Shown one piece after another: positions 33,315 through 42,679 of a stretch of DNA of 64,000 bases (position 1 is the first letter of the stretch; the number at the start of each line of letters is the position of its first letter). This stretch comes from Mycolicibacterium gilvum. Its GTDB lineage: Bacteria; Actinomycetota; Actinomycetes; Mycobacteriales; Mycobacteriaceae. Below the pieces are notes generated by a model. It had not been told where the DNA came from, ran no database searches, and worked only from the letters and a program-made list of their open reading frames with translations. The position numbers and the translations under genes are program-made. The stretch lies in assembly GCF_900454025.1 (NCBI RefSeq), contig NZ_UGQM01000001.1:4402001-4466000 (forward strand). The letters run 5' to 3'.

Positions 33315-35966
33315 TCAACCGGCGACCAGCTCGATGTGGCGGGCACTGCGGACATCGGCGTAGCGCTGCGGGCTGCAGGTGAGGATGATGACCTGACCGT
33401 CGCCGGCGACCGCGTCGAACACCTCCGCCATCCTGGTCAGCCGCTCGGCATCGGTGAAGCCGAGCGCGTCGTCGATCACGACCGGCACGCTGTCCTCCTT
33501 GGCGACCAGCGCCGCGCCGGCCAGCCGTGCCACGATGCCCAGCTGTTCCTTGGCGCCGCCGGACAGGGACTCGTAGGGCACCGTGCGCCCCGACAGCGTG
33601 CGGTGCCCGATGCGCAGCTCGCTGTCGACGTCGACCTCGAACGTCTCGCCGAACACGATGCGGCCCAACCGTTCCACCTCGGCGCGGAACGGGTCGACAT
33701 AGCGCTGCCGCATCGCGTCCCGATGCCTGCCCATGACCGTCCGGAGCAGCTGCGCCGCCCGAGCCCGGCGCTGCACCCGTCCGAACTCCGCCTCGGCCCG
33801 CTCACGCTCGGTCTCGGCGGCGTCGAGGTTGCCCTTGCGCCCCTCGGTGCCGAACACCTTCAGCTGTGCGGCGATCTCGCGGAGCGCCTCGAGGGCCTCG
33901 TCCCGGCGCGCCGTGACCGTGGTGACCGCCCGGTCGGCGTCGGAGAGCGCTGCCGCCACCGCGTCGGGATGATGCCGGGCCAGCTCCTCGCGGAGCCCGG
34001 CGACCGCGGCCATGGCCTTGAAAGCGGCCTCGGCGTCGGCGTCGGTCTTGAGCGCCAGTTCGGCGTCGCCGACCGAGGCACGCTGCTCGGCCAGGCGCGC
34101 GGCGATCGTGGTCAGCTCCTGCTGGGCGGACTGCAGCTTCTGGGCGATCCTGGCTGCGTTCAGCTCCCGCTGGGCGACCAGCTTGCCCGCCTGATCGGCG
34201 ACCTTGCGGCGGGTCTCGCAGTCCCGGATCGCGTCCTGGTGGGCGGCGGTCGCCTCGATCAGCTCCAACCGCTGCGCTGCGGGATCGAGGATCGCGACCT
34301 CGGTGTCGAACAGACCGTCCGCGGCGGGGATCCGGGCGTTCACCGCCGACAGCCGGTCCCGGAGGTCCTCGACGGAATCGTCGGCGGTCAAGGCGTCCAG
34401 GATCGCGCTCACCTGCCGGCGCGCGGCCTGCAGTTGCTGACGGTGGGCATCCAGCGCGCGTGCCGCGGCGAGATCGGCGACACCGGCCTGCGCGAGTGCG
34501 TCCGACAGCGCCGCCGTCGCCGTGTCCAGCTCGGCCCGGGTCGCCGATGCCGACGCCCCCGGTGTGATCCGCAGCGACAGCACGCCCGCGACGTCGACCC
34601 CGGTGTCGGTCGCGACCCCCGCCGACCAGGTGTCCCCCGCGTGCAGCGTCACCGCACTGCCGTCGACACTGATCTCCATATCGGCGGCGGCCACCAGTTC
34701 CATACGGGCCGAGGCGTACGCGACGGCCGCGGTGGCCCGATCGACGACGGCGGCGGCCTTCTCGATGGCCGTCATCAGCGGGTCGGTCAACGCGATCGCC
34801 GCCAGTTCGCCGCTGACGGCGTCCAGTTCGCGCTGATGGCGTTCGATGGTGGCGATCCTGCCCGCAAGGCGGTCCACCTCTTCGCGGTCGGCCAGCCGCT
34901 GCACCGCGCCGCGGGCCGCGTCCACCCGTTCCTGGCCGGCCGTCAGGGCCAGCCGGGCCTTCTCGGCGGCCTCGTCGGCGGCCACCTTCATCTGCGCAGC
35001 CGTGTCCAGTTCGTCGGTGGCGACCGCGGATTCAGCCTGCAACCGCGTGATCGTCGCGGTCCGGTCGTCGATGTCGGCGCGGCACCGTCGCCGCTCGGTC
35101 AGCGCACTCTGCGATGCGGTGTGTGTCGAGGTCGCCGCCTCCGCACGTGCGGTCGCCCGGTCGAGGTCGGCACGCAGGGCCGCGACCTTTTTCTCCGCCT
35201 GTGCGGCCGACTCCAGATGCGCGGCAGCGGTGACTCTTTCAGCGGACAGCACAGCCAGGTCGGCGGTCAGTGCGGCATGTCTGCGCACGGCCTCGTCCAC
35301 CTCGGCCACCGCCGCGGCGCACCGGGCGACCTGTTCATCGGCGTCGCGCAGGCGCTTGGTCGCTGCCGCCCACTCGCCGGTGGGCTTGCCGGTGAGCGTG
35401 AAATAGCGGCGGTACTCCTCGTCGATACGGTCGACGAGGAGCGTATCGACGGCGCCGCCCGGCGCAGGATCGTCGTCGACTTCCCCGGCCACCACATCGA
35501 GCGCGCGCGAAAGTGCGTCGCAGGCGGACAGATCGGCGGCGGTCGTCGGTGCCGACTGCAGCACCCGCTGCGCCTGCCAGAGGTCGAGGTCGACGGTCTC
35601 GGCGAGCATCGCGCGAACCCGCTCGTGGGCTTCGTCGCCGGTGAACTGCTGGCGCCGGGGCGCCACCACCGTCAGTTCCGTCTCCGGCTTCTTGTGGAAC
35701 CGTTTGCGGTACACGAATCGGTAAGGCCCGGCGGAGATCTCGGCGGTGACCTCGGCGCCGACGTCGGCGTGCGTCGGCTTGACCTGCTTGATCTCTTTCT
35801 TGTTGGAGCGGTCCTTGGACTCCAGGAGCAGATCGAGCGCTTCGAGCATCGAGGACTTGCCGACCTCGTTCGCGCCGCTGACCACGACCACACCCCTGTC
35901 GGGAAATTCGATGTCGCGGTGGGTGATTCCGCGGTAGTTCGTCAGGACCAGCCGGTGCAGCTTCAC
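33315..35966 (-). CDS. SbcC/Rad50-like ATPase with coiled coil
   Basis: An 883-residue SMC-like protein. Walker A GANEVGKSSMLEALD is near residues 31-45, a long Ala/Glu/Arg-rich coiled coil fills the middle, and the C-terminal lobe has signature LSGGAKEQL and Walker B VPVVIDDALGF. A hinge-like globular section with ISVDGSAVTLHAGDTWS lies mid-coil; I see no CxxC zinc hook. It corresponds to M. tuberculosis Rv1278 by recalled synteny. It overlaps the metallophosphoesterase gene by 4 bp (ATGA), the SbcC-SbcD arrangement, so the pair probably acts as a DNA-end-processing nuclease. Confidence 0.9.
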   Translation of the reverse strand: MKLHRLVLTNYRGITHRDIEFPDRGVVVVSGANEVGKSSMLEALDLLLESKDRSNKKEIKQVKPTHADVGAEVTAEISAGPYRFVYRKRFHKKPETELTVVAPRRQQFTGDEAHERVRAMLAETVDLDLWQAQRVLQSAPTTAADLSACDALSRALDVVAGEVDDDPAPGGAVDTLLVDRIDEEYRRYFTLTGKPTGEWAAATKRLRDADEQVARCAAAVAEVDEAVRRHAALTADLAVLSAERVTAAAHLESAAQAEKKVAALRADLDRATARAEAATSTHTASQSALTERRRCRADIDDRTATITRLQAESAVATDELDTAAQMKVAADEAAEKARLALTAGQERVDAARGAVQRLADREEVDRLAGRIATIERHQRELDAVSGELAAIALTDPLMTAIEKAAAVVDRATAAVAYASARMELVAAADMEISVDGSAVTLHAGDTWSAGVATDTGVDVAGVLSLRITPGASASATRAELDTATAALSDALAQAGVADLAAARALDAHRQQLQAARRQVSAILDALTADDSVEDLRDRLSAVNARIPAADGLFDTEVAILDPAAQRLELIEATAAHQDAIRDCETRRKVADQAGKLVAQRELNAARIAQKLQSAQQELTTIAARLAEQRASVGDAELALKTDADAEAAFKAMAAVAGLREELARHHPDAVAAALSDADRAVTTVTARRDEALEALREIAAQLKVFGTEGRKGNLDAAETERERAEAEFGRVQRRARAAQLLRTVMGRHRDAMRQRYVDPFRAEVERLGRIVFGETFEVDVDSELRIGHRTLSGRTVPYESLSGGAKEQLGIVARLAGAALVAKEDSVPVVIDDALGFTDAERLTRMAEVFDAVAGDGQVIILTCSPQRYADVRSARHIELVAG

Positions 35967-37111
35967 GCCGCGCCTCCTTCGGTGAGCCGGAGCAACAGGG
36001 CCAGCGCGCCGCGGGCATCTTCGGCATCGTCACCCGTCGAGCGCGCGGTGGCCACCAACTCCTCCACCGCCGCGGCGGCGAACCCGCCGATCCCGAGGTC
36101 GTCGAACTCCCCGTCGGCGGGCATGACCGCGATGTCGGTCTGCTTGTCCCACGGCACCAGGGCGGCGAACAGGCGGGCGTACCGATCCAGGCACGCGTCG
36201 AGTGCCGCCTTGTCGGTCACCGTCAGTGACCCGGTCAGCCCGAGCCGGATCACCGTGGTCTCCTTGTCCGGCATCTGGTCGAGGTTGATGTCGAGGTCGG
36301 CGATGTCCCTGTTGTCGTCGACGGCGTGGCGCAGCGACATGAAGCGCCACACACCGACGCGGCGGGCGTCGACGGTCACGGGCCGGCTCTCGACGGTGTC
36401 GTCGATGTCGACGACGAGCACCTGGCCCGGATCGGGCTCGATGTCGTCGTAGTTGGTCACCTCCGGCGAACCCGAGTACCAGATGCGGCCGGTCGACCCG
36501 ACGCTCATGCGGGAGTGCTTGTCGCCCAACGCGACATAGTGCACCGCACCGCGGGCGAGGGCGGCCTCCACCGCGGCCAGCCCGATCAGCGACGGCCGGT
36601 CCTTGTCGGGGACCAGGATGTCGACGGCACCGTGGCCGACGACGATGCGGGTGGTCCCGTCCTCCGGGAGTCCGTCGAGCGCCCCGGCGACCAGGTCGGT
36701 GGTCGGCGCCTTCGAGAACCACGGCGCGGCGACCAGCTCGAGGCCGGGACGGACCTCGTACACCCCGGGGGTGTCGAGGACCACGACGTTGTCGGGCCGC
36801 TCGGAGGTGAACAACGCGCTCGTGTACACCGACGACGCGTCGAGCGGATCGTGGTTGCCGGGAAGCAGGTAGACCGGGACCCCGATGGCGCGCATCGCCT
36901 CCAGCGCGGTGCCGATCTCGCGCGGGGCGAGCTGATTGTGTTCGAACACGTCACCGGAGACCACCACGAACTCGGCGCCGACCTGCGCGGCCAACGGCCC
37001 GAGCGCGGCCACCGCACCGCGGCGCGCGGCCGAATACCGTGGCTGCGCATCCCCGTTCAGGTAGTGGCGGGTCATGCCGAGCTGCCAGTCAGCGGTGTGG
37101 AGAAATCGCAT
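35963..37111 (-). CDS. SbcD/Mre11-like metallophosphoesterase
   Basis: A 382-residue calcineurin-like phosphoesterase. FLHTADWQLG, VVSGDVFEHN, LLPGNHDPLDA and the later VGHGAVD and ALGDKHS supply the DxH, GD, GNHD and GH metal motifs of Mre11/SbcD/YhaO nucleases. The C-terminal capping region is about 130 residues. The ATG at 37111 gives the usual MRFLHTADWQLG start. The stop overlaps the SbcC-like gene, so both subunits are coupled. A TACAGT hexamer in the 102-bp divergent gap may be its promoter, with GGAAAGGA as a weak ribosome site. Confidence 0.92.
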   Translation of the reverse strand: MRFLHTADWQLGMTRHYLNGDAQPRYSAARRGAVAALGPLAAQVGAEFVVVSGDVFEHNQLAPREIGTALEAMRAIGVPVYLLPGNHDPLDASSVYTSALFTSERPDNVVVLDTPGVYEVRPGLELVAAPWFSKAPTTDLVAGALDGLPEDGTTRIVVGHGAVDILVPDKDRPSLIGLAAVEAALARGAVHYVALGDKHSRMSVGSTGRIWYSGSPEVTNYDDIEPDPGQVLVVDIDDTVESRPVTVDARRVGVWRFMSLRHAVDDNRDIADLDINLDQMPDKETTVIRLGLTGSLTVTDKAALDACLDRYARLFAALVPWDKQTDIAVMPADGEFDDLGIGGFAAAAVEELVATARSTGDDAEDARGALALLLRLTEGGAA

Positions 37112-37200
37112 CTCAGCCCGTCCTTTCCCGTGGTTTCCGTCAGGCACAGCTACTGTAGGGCCGCGCTCCGACAAGTCTGTGGACGCGCACCGGCATGCCC

Positions 37201-37206
37201 TACCGT
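37201..37206 (+). promoter_or_regulatory. Putative -10 box for the SixA-like gene
   Basis: TACCGT lies 7 nt before the ATG at 37214 with no Shine-Dalgarno sequence between. Confidence 0.35.
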
Positions 37207-37213
37207 TAATGGG

Positions 37214-37732
37214 ATGAGCGACCGACTCCGCACACTGCTGCTGCTGCGCCACGCCAAGTCCGACTATCCCGACGGAGTCGTCGACCACGACCGTCCGCTC
37301 GCGTCCCGGGGTGTCCGTGAGGCCGCCCTCGCCGGCGACTGGATCCGGTCGACCATCGGCGACGTCGACGCCGTGCTGTGCTCGACGGCGACGCGGACCC
37401 GCCAGACGCTGGAGCAGACCGGGATCACCGCGCCGGTGCAGTTCGTGGACCGGATCTACGACGCCACGGCGGGCATCCTCATCGAGGAGGTCAACGGCGC
37501 GCAGGCACGCTTCGGTGAGGACGTGTCCACGCTCTTGGTGATCGGCCACGAACCGGTGATGTCCTCGGTCGCCCTAGGCCTGGCCGATGAGCGGTCCGGC
37601 AACGGCCCTGTCGCCGACAAGATCTCGGCGAAGTATCCGACGTCGTCGGTCGCGGTGCTGCGTTCGTCGGCGCCGTGGGAGCAGTGGGCGCTACGAGGCG
37701 CGGAGCTGATCGACTTTCATACCGCGCGCTGA
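37214..37732 (+). CDS. SixA-type histidine phosphatase
   Basis: A 172-residue histidine-phosphatase-superfamily protein. LLLLRHAKSDYPDG carries the catalytic RHG-like RHA motif with the phospho-His, and STATRTRQTLEQ and VIGHEPVMSS supply the other phosphate ligands. The short size and RHAKS motif match SixA, which dephosphorylates phosphohistidine on proteins such as HPt or PTS components. By synteny it corresponds to Rv1276c. Its stop is 2 bp from the convergent lprC stop. Confidence 0.9.
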   Translation: MSDRLRTLLLLRHAKSDYPDGVVDHDRPLASRGVREAALAGDWIRSTIGDVDAVLCSTATRTRQTLEQTGITAPVQFVDRIYDATAGILIEEVNGAQARFGEDVSTLLVIGHEPVMSSVALGLADERSGNGPVADKISAKYPTSSVAVLRSSAPWEQWALRGAELIDFHTAR

Positions 37733-37734
37733 TA

Positions 37735-38280
37735 TCAGGCGCGGGTCGCCAGCGTCAGCTCCATCAGCTTGATCGCCATCCCGCACGCGTCCATCCCCGG
37801 CGTCTGCGGGTTGACCCACCAACCCACGACACCGGCCGCGTCGCTGGCGACACCGCAGGCGCCGTTGGGGTCGTTCGGACGCATCACGATCGACTGGATA
37901 CCCGCGACATTGCGCTCCTCGAGCTGATATTCGAGCTGCTCGGCGACGCTGCGCTCGTTGTCGAGGCTGCCCGTCTCGAACCAGAAGCGGGTGATGTCGA
38001 CCAGGCCGGCGGGGTTGGCCGCCTGCCAGCGGCAGATCGCGCCGACGAAGGTGCTCTGGATGTCGAGCGGATCGGCGCCGACCGTCTCGGCGAGGATGTC
38101 CTCGGTGAGGACCTCACACTCCTTGAGCAGGTTCGGATACTTGCGCTCGGAGTTGTCGTTGCGCGGCACGTTGCCGGTGCCCGACTTGGCGGCGGTGCCT
38201 TCGACCGTCTGCGTGCAGCCGGTCAGCACGACGAGGCCGGCCATCGCGGCGATGGCGCCTCGGAGCAGACGTGGGGTCAT
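37735..38280 (-). CDS. lprC: DUF3558 lipoprotein LprC
   Basis: A 181-residue lipoprotein with lipobox VVLTGC (Cys22) and a DUF3558 domain: LLKECEVLTEDILAETVG, then CRWQAANPAG and a conserved WWVNPQ near the end, with paired cysteines. DUF3558 lipoproteins are mycobacterial surface proteins of unknown function. The ATG at 38280 overlaps the lprB stop (ATGA), so the two related lipoproteins are coupled and probably act together. The order lprB-lprC beside the SixA and ABC exporter genes matches Rv1274-Rv1276c as recalled. Confidence 0.88.
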   Translation of the reverse strand: MTPRLLRGAIAAMAGLVVLTGCTQTVEGTAAKSGTGNVPRNDNSERKYPNLLKECEVLTEDILAETVGADPLDIQSTFVGAICRWQAANPAGLVDITRFWFETGSLDNERSVAEQLEYQLEERNVAGIQSIVMRPNDPNGACGVASDAAGVVGWWVNPQTPGMDACGMAIKLMELTLATRA

Positions 38281-38849
38281 TTCGAGTTCACAATCGACTG
38301 GCGGGTGAGTTCCTTGGCCACATCGCACGCGTTCGGATAGGGCGGCTGGGCGTAGCTCACCGACCACTCGATGAAGTCGTCGCCGAACTGGATGCCGACC
38401 TCGCAGAGGTTGATACCGATCTTCGGGTCGGGATCCTCGTTGATGCCGATGAACCCGTCGTGGCCCTCGATGCTGAGATCCTCGACGCTGGTGCGGGAGA
38501 GCTCCATGGTCTTGCGCTCCCGGCCGATCGGGCTCCCGCGGAACCAGGAGAACGAGAAGTGCGGCCCGAGGATCGACCCGCCGGAGAGCCACTGGCAGCC
38601 GACGGAGGTCTTGGCGGTGTTGACCAGTCCGGGCACCTCGGTCAGCCTGCCGACCTCTTCGTCGCTGAGCCCACCGCACTGCGGGAAGAACGGACCGTGT
38701 GCGACGTTCTGCTGCGGCTCCTCCGACGTCGGCACCGACGGGCCCTGCGGTTCGGAGTCCGAGCATGCGGCGAGCACCGGCATCAGCGCCGCCGCGACGA
38801 CGGCCAGAGCTTTCACCGGCCGACGATGTCCGCGGTAGCTGGGGGTCAC
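38277..38849 (-). CDS. lprB: DUF3558 lipoprotein LprB
   Basis: A 190-residue lipoprotein. The basic N-terminus YRGHRRPVKAL leads into a hydrophobic core and lipobox VLAACS. The mature part has the DUF3558 pattern CGGLSDEEVGRLTEVPGLVNTA, VGCQWLSGG and a C-terminal NACDVAKELT. The GTG at 38849 was chosen because it gives a normal-length signal peptide and has TACAGT 7 nt upstream; the frame is open to 38882 but adds a non-signal-like extension. It is paired with lprC by a 4-bp overlap and diverges from the ABC exporter operon. Confidence 0.86.
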   Translation of the reverse strand: MTPSYRGHRRPVKALAVVAAALMPVLAACSDSEPQGPSVPTSEEPQQNVAHGPFFPQCGGLSDEEVGRLTEVPGLVNTAKTSVGCQWLSGGSILGPHFSFSWFRGSPIGRERKTMELSRTSVEDLSIEGHDGFIGINEDPDPKIGINLCEVGIQFGDDFIEWSVSYAQPPYPNACDVAKELTRQSIVNSK

Positions 38850-38856
38850 GCCATGC

Positions 38857-38862
38857 ACTGTA
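38857..38862 (-). promoter_or_regulatory. Putative -10 box for lprB-lprC
   Basis: TACAGT lies 7 nt before the GTG at 38849, predicting a leaderless transcript and supporting that start. Confidence 0.4.
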
Positions 38863-38964
38863 GCGGCAGCCCACACAGTCAACCACCGACATGCCGACTG
38901 ACCTGCCTATTTATCCGATTCTCAGGCGCGGCGGCCGCACCGCCGCCCCCTGCCTCGGATGTGC

Positions 38965-38970
38965 GACAGT
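38965..38970 (+). promoter_or_regulatory. Putative -10 box for the ABC exporter pair
   Basis: GACAGT (NANNNT) lies 6 nt before the ATG at 38977. The rest of the 127-bp gap with lprB shows no clear operator. Confidence 0.3.
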
Positions 38971-38976
38971 AGCGGG

Positions 38977-40719
38977 ATGCTCTGGGAGCTGCTCCGACGG
39001 TACGCCCGTCCGTACCGCCCACTGCTCGCGGTGGTGGCGGCCCTACAGGTGGTCAGCACGATGGCCACGCTGTACCTGCCGACGGTGAACGCGGCGATCA
39101 TCGACGACGGTGTGGCACAAGGCGACCTGGACCGCATCGTGCGCCTCGGTGCGGTGATGCTGGCGGTGACCGCTGTGCAGGTGGTGTGCGCGGTCGGTGC
39201 GGTGTACTTCGGTTCGCGGGCGAGCATGGGGGTGGGTCGCGACCTGCGCTCGTCACTGTTCCACCACGTCACCGGCTTCTCCGCCGAGGAGACGGCCCGC
39301 TTCGGAGCGCCATCACTGCTGACCCGCACCACCAACGACGTCCAGCAGATTCAGCTGCTGGTGCAGCTGTCAGCCACGATGCTCATCACCGCCCCGATCA
39401 TGTGTGTGGGTGGCATCTTCATGGCGATCCACCAGGACGCCGGACTGTCGTGGCTGCTCCTCGTCGCCGTGCCCGTGTTGGCGCTGGCGAACTACTGGAT
39501 CGTGTCGCATCTGCTGCCGATCTTCCGGCGGGTGCAGGGGCAGATCGACAGCATCAACCGCGTGATGCGCGAGCAGCTCACCGGCCTGCGTGTGGTGCGC
39601 GCGTTCGCCCGGGAACCGTTCGAGCGCAACCGCTTCGCCGAGGCCAACACCGAGCTGGCCGGCAGCGTACTGGAGGCCGGACGGTGGCAGGCGCTGATGC
39701 TTCCGGTGACGACCCTGGTGATCAACGTGTCCAGCGTCGCGTTGATCTGGTTCGGCGGAATGCGCATCGATGCCGGTGAGATGCAGGTCGGGTCGCTGAT
39801 CGCGTTCCTGTCGTACTTCATGCAGATCCTGATGTCGGTGCTGATGGCCACCTTCATTCTCGTGATCATCCCGCGGGCATCAGTGTGCGCCGAACGCATC
39901 ACCGAGGTGCTCTCCACCGAGCCGGCGATCACCTCCTCGCCGTCGGCGGCGTCACCGGACACCGTGGCCGGTGAGATCCGGTTCGACCGTGCGACGTTCA
40001 GCTATGCCGGTGCCGACCGCCCGGTCCTGCAGGATGTTTCGTTCACGGCCCGCCCCGGCACGACGACGGCGATCGTCGGGTCCACCGGGTCGGGCAAGTC
40101 GACGTTGATCTCGTTGATCTGCCGCCTGTACGACGTCACGGCCGGCGCGATCAGCGTCGACGGTATCGACGTCCGTGACTTCGACATCGAGAAGTTGTGG
40201 ACGGTCATCGGTATGGTGCCCCAGCGCGGATACCTGTTCTCCGGCACGATCTCCGACAATTTGCAGTTCGGCGCGCCCCCCGGCCACGTGGCGACCGACG
40301 ACCAGATGTGGGAGGCGCTGCGGGTCGCCTGCGCCGACGACTTCGTCGCCGGGCACCCCGACGGTCTGCTGATGCGGGTCGCTCAGGGCGGGATGAACTT
40401 CTCCGGCGGCCAGCGCCAGCGGTTGGCCATCGCCCGCGCGGTGATCCGCAAGCCCGTGATCTACCTTTTCGACGACGCGTTCTCGGCGCTCGACGTGCAC
40501 ACCGACGCACGGGTGCGCGACAGGGTGCGGGAGGCGTCGGCCGGGTCAACGGTGATCATTGTCTCGCAACGGATCTCGACGGTATCCGGCGCCGACCTGA
40601 TCGTCGTGCTCGACGACGGGCGGATGGTGGGTGCGGGAACCCACGCCGAATTGCTCGACAGCTGCTCGGCGTACCGCGAATTCGCGGATTCGCAGTCCGT
40701 GTCGGCAGGAGACCGATGA
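38977..40719 (+). CDS. ABC exporter half-transporter, first of a heterodimer
   Basis: A 580-residue ABC exporter: six-helix transmembrane domain (about 1-310) then an ATPase with Walker [13 protein letters not shown]-loop [11 protein letters not shown], signature [15 protein letters not shown] and Walker [13 protein letters not shown]. The usual catalytic Glu after Walker B is replaced by Asp (DDA), as in the degenerate half of heterodimeric exporters (TM287 or BmrC type). It overlaps the second half-transporter by 4 bp. Corresponds to Rv1273c by synteny; the substrate, possibly a lipid or drug, is unknown. Confidence 0.93.
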   Translation: MLWELLRRYARPYRPLLAVVAALQVVSTMATLYLPTVNAAIIDDGVAQGDLDRIVRLGAVMLAVTAVQVVCAVGAVYFGSRASMGVGRDLRSSLFHHVTGFSAEETARFGAPSLLTRTTNDVQQIQLLVQLSATMLITAPIMCVGGIFMAIHQDAGLSWLLLVAVPVLALANYWIVSHLLPIFRRVQGQIDSINRVMREQLTGLRVVRAFAREPFERNRFAEANTELAGSVLEAGRWQALMLPVTTLVINVSSVALIWFGGMRIDAGEMQVGSLIAFLSYFMQILMSVLMATFILVIIPRASVCAERITEVLSTEPAITSSPSAASPDTVAGEIRFDRATFSYAGADRPVLQDVSFTARPGTTTAIVGSTGSGKSTLISLICRLYDVTAGAISVDGIDVRDFDIEKLWTVIGMVPQRGYLFSGTISDNLQFGAPPGHVATDDQMWEALRVACADDFVAGHPDGLLMRVAQGGMNFSGGQRQRLAIARAVIRKPVIYLFDDAFSALDVHTDARVRDRVREASAGSTVIIVSQRISTVSGADLIVVLDDGRMVGAGTHAELLDSCSAYREFADSQSVSAGDR

Positions 40720-42620
40720 GCGGCCCCCTGGCCCGCGGGATCCGGATGGGAGAACCGCCGCAGGAGCGTTCGCGCGACTTCAAGGCCTCGGCGATCCGGC
40801 TGCTGAGGCGACTCACCCCGCAGCGGGGGATGACTGTCGCGGTCATGCTCCTCGGCGTGGGCGGCATCGCGATCGGGGTCGTCGGGCCGCGGATCCTCGG
40901 TCACGCGACCGATCTGCTGTTCAACGGCGTCATCGGCCGGCAGCTGCCGGCGGGGTCGACCAAGGAGCAGGCCATCGACGCCGCCCGCGCCAGGGGCGAC
41001 ACCACGTTCGCCGATCTGCTCTCCGGTATGGACGTCGTCCCGGGCCAGGGGGTCGACTTCGCGGCAGTGGCCCGCACGCTGATGCTCGCGCTGGGCCTGT
41101 ATCTGGTTGCGGCGCTGATGGTCTGGATCCAAGCCCGGCTGCTCAACGTCGTCGTGCAGCGCACCATGGTGTCGCTGCGCGCCGACGTCGAGGACAAGGT
41201 GCACCGGCTACCGTTGCGCTACTTCGATTCCCGGCAGCGCGGGGAGGTGCTCAGCCGGGTCACCAACGACGTGGACAATCTGCAGCAGTCGCTGACGATG
41301 TCGATCACCCAACTGCTGACCTCCGTGCTGACGGCGGTGGCGGTGCTGGTGATGATGCTGACGATCTCACCGATGCTCACGCTGCTGACCGTGGTGACGG
41401 CGCCGTTGTCGCTGTGGGTGACCCGTTCCATCGCGAAGCGGTCCCGGACACTGTTCGTCGCGCAGTGGACCAACACGGGTCGGCTCAACGCGCACATCGA
41501 GGAGACCTACAGCGGATTCACCGTCGTCAAGACGTTCGGACACCGGGCCCGCGCCGAGGATCAGTTCCGCGAGCTCAACGACGACGTCTACCACGCCAGC
41601 TTCGGCGCGCAGTTCCTCTCCGGCCTCGTCTCCCCCGCGACGATCTTCATCGGCAACCTGAGCTACGTCGCGGTCGCCGTGGTGGGTGGTCTGCAGGTCG
41701 CGACCGGACAGATCACCCTCGGCGGCATCCAGGCGTTCATCCAGTACGTCCGCCAGTTCAACCAGCCGCTGACCCAGATCGCCGGGATGTACAACACCAT
41801 GCAGTCCGGAATCGCCAGCGCGGAGCGGGTCTTCGACCTCCTCGACGCCGAGGAGGAACCCGCTGATCCGGTCGAGGCGCTGCCCGCGTCTGCCGACCGG
41901 CGCGACGGCCGTGTCGAATTCGATGGCGTCTGGTTCAGCTACCGGCCCGGGACCCCGGTCGTCGAGGACCTGTCGCTGGTCGCCGAACCAGGGCAGACGA
42001 TCGCCATCGTCGGACCCACGGGTGCCGGTAAGACCACCCTGGTGAACCTGCTGATGCGGTTCTACGACGTGGATTCGGGCCGCATCCTGCTCGACGGCAC
42101 CGACATCACGACGGTCAGCCGCGGGTCGCTGCGGTCCCGGATCGGCATGGTGCTGCAGGACACCTGGTTGTTCGCGGGAACCATTTACGACAACATCGCC
42201 TACGGCCGGCCGGACGCCGCTCACGACGAGGTGATCGAGGCGGCCACCGCGGCGTATGTGGACCGCTTCGTGCACACGCTGCCGGACGGCTACGACACCC
42301 GCATCAACGACGGCGGCACCAACATCAGCGCCGGCGAGAAGCAGCTCATCACCATCGCGCGCGCGATTCTGGCCCGCCCCCAGGTGCTCGTCCTCGACGA
42401 GGCGACGAGCTCGGTGGACACCCGGACCGAGGTCCTGATCCAGCACGCGATGCGCGAACTGCGCCGCGACCGCACCAGTTTCATCATCGCGCACCGGCTC
42501 TCGACCATCCGCGATGCCGACACCATCCTGGTGATGGAGGCGGGCAGGATCGTCGAACGCGGCACCCACAGTGAGCTGCTGGCACGTCGCGGGGAGTACT
42601 GGACGATGGTCAACCGGTAA
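40716..42620 (+). CDS. ABC exporter half-transporter, second of a heterodimer
   Basis: A 634-residue ABC exporter half with a long insert between TM1 and TM2 ([15 protein letters not shown] through [10 protein letters not shown]), as in BmrD/LmrD-type partners. The ATPase has Walker [13 protein letters not shown]-loop [10 protein letters not shown], signature [14 protein letters not shown] and Walker [13 protein letters not shown] with the catalytic Glu present. The signature ISAGE departs from LSGGQ. So this half has the canonical Glu and an altered signature, while its partner has the canonical signature and a substituted Glu, giving one competent ATP site in the heterodimer. Coupled to the upstream gene by ATGA. 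Confidence 0.93.
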   Translation: MSGPLARGIRMGEPPQERSRDFKASAIRLLRRLTPQRGMTVAVMLLGVGGIAIGVVGPRILGHATDLLFNGVIGRQLPAGSTKEQAIDAARARGDTTFADLLSGMDVVPGQGVDFAAVARTLMLALGLYLVAALMVWIQARLLNVVVQRTMVSLRADVEDKVHRLPLRYFDSRQRGEVLSRVTNDVDNLQQSLTMSITQLLTSVLTAVAVLVMMLTISPMLTLLTVVTAPLSLWVTRSIAKRSRTLFVAQWTNTGRLNAHIEETYSGFTVVKTFGHRARAEDQFRELNDDVYHASFGAQFLSGLVSPATIFIGNLSYVAVAVVGGLQVATGQITLGGIQAFIQYVRQFNQPLTQIAGMYNTMQSGIASAERVFDLLDAEEEPADPVEALPASADRRDGRVEFDGVWFSYRPGTPVVEDLSLVAEPGQTIAIVGPTGAGKTTLVNLLMRFYDVDSGRILLDGTDITTVSRGSLRSRIGMVLQDTWLFAGTIYDNIAYGRPDAAHDEVIEAATAAYVDRFVHTLPDGYDTRINDGGTNISAGEKQLITIARAILARPQVLVLDEATSSVDTRTEVLIQHAMRELRRDRTSFIIAHRLSTIRDADTILVMEAGRIVERGTHSELLARRGEYWTMVNR

Positions 42621-42679
42621 TCGATCTGCTCAATTCCGTTTCGGGGACGGCCGCCGAGGGCTCGGGGCACCATGACCAC

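Noticed and set aside
33270..36452. A 1,060-residue plus-strand frame antisense to the SbcC-like gene
   Set aside because: It is a typical high-GC shadow frame rich in Arg, Gly and His without domains, opposite a clearly conserved ATPase.
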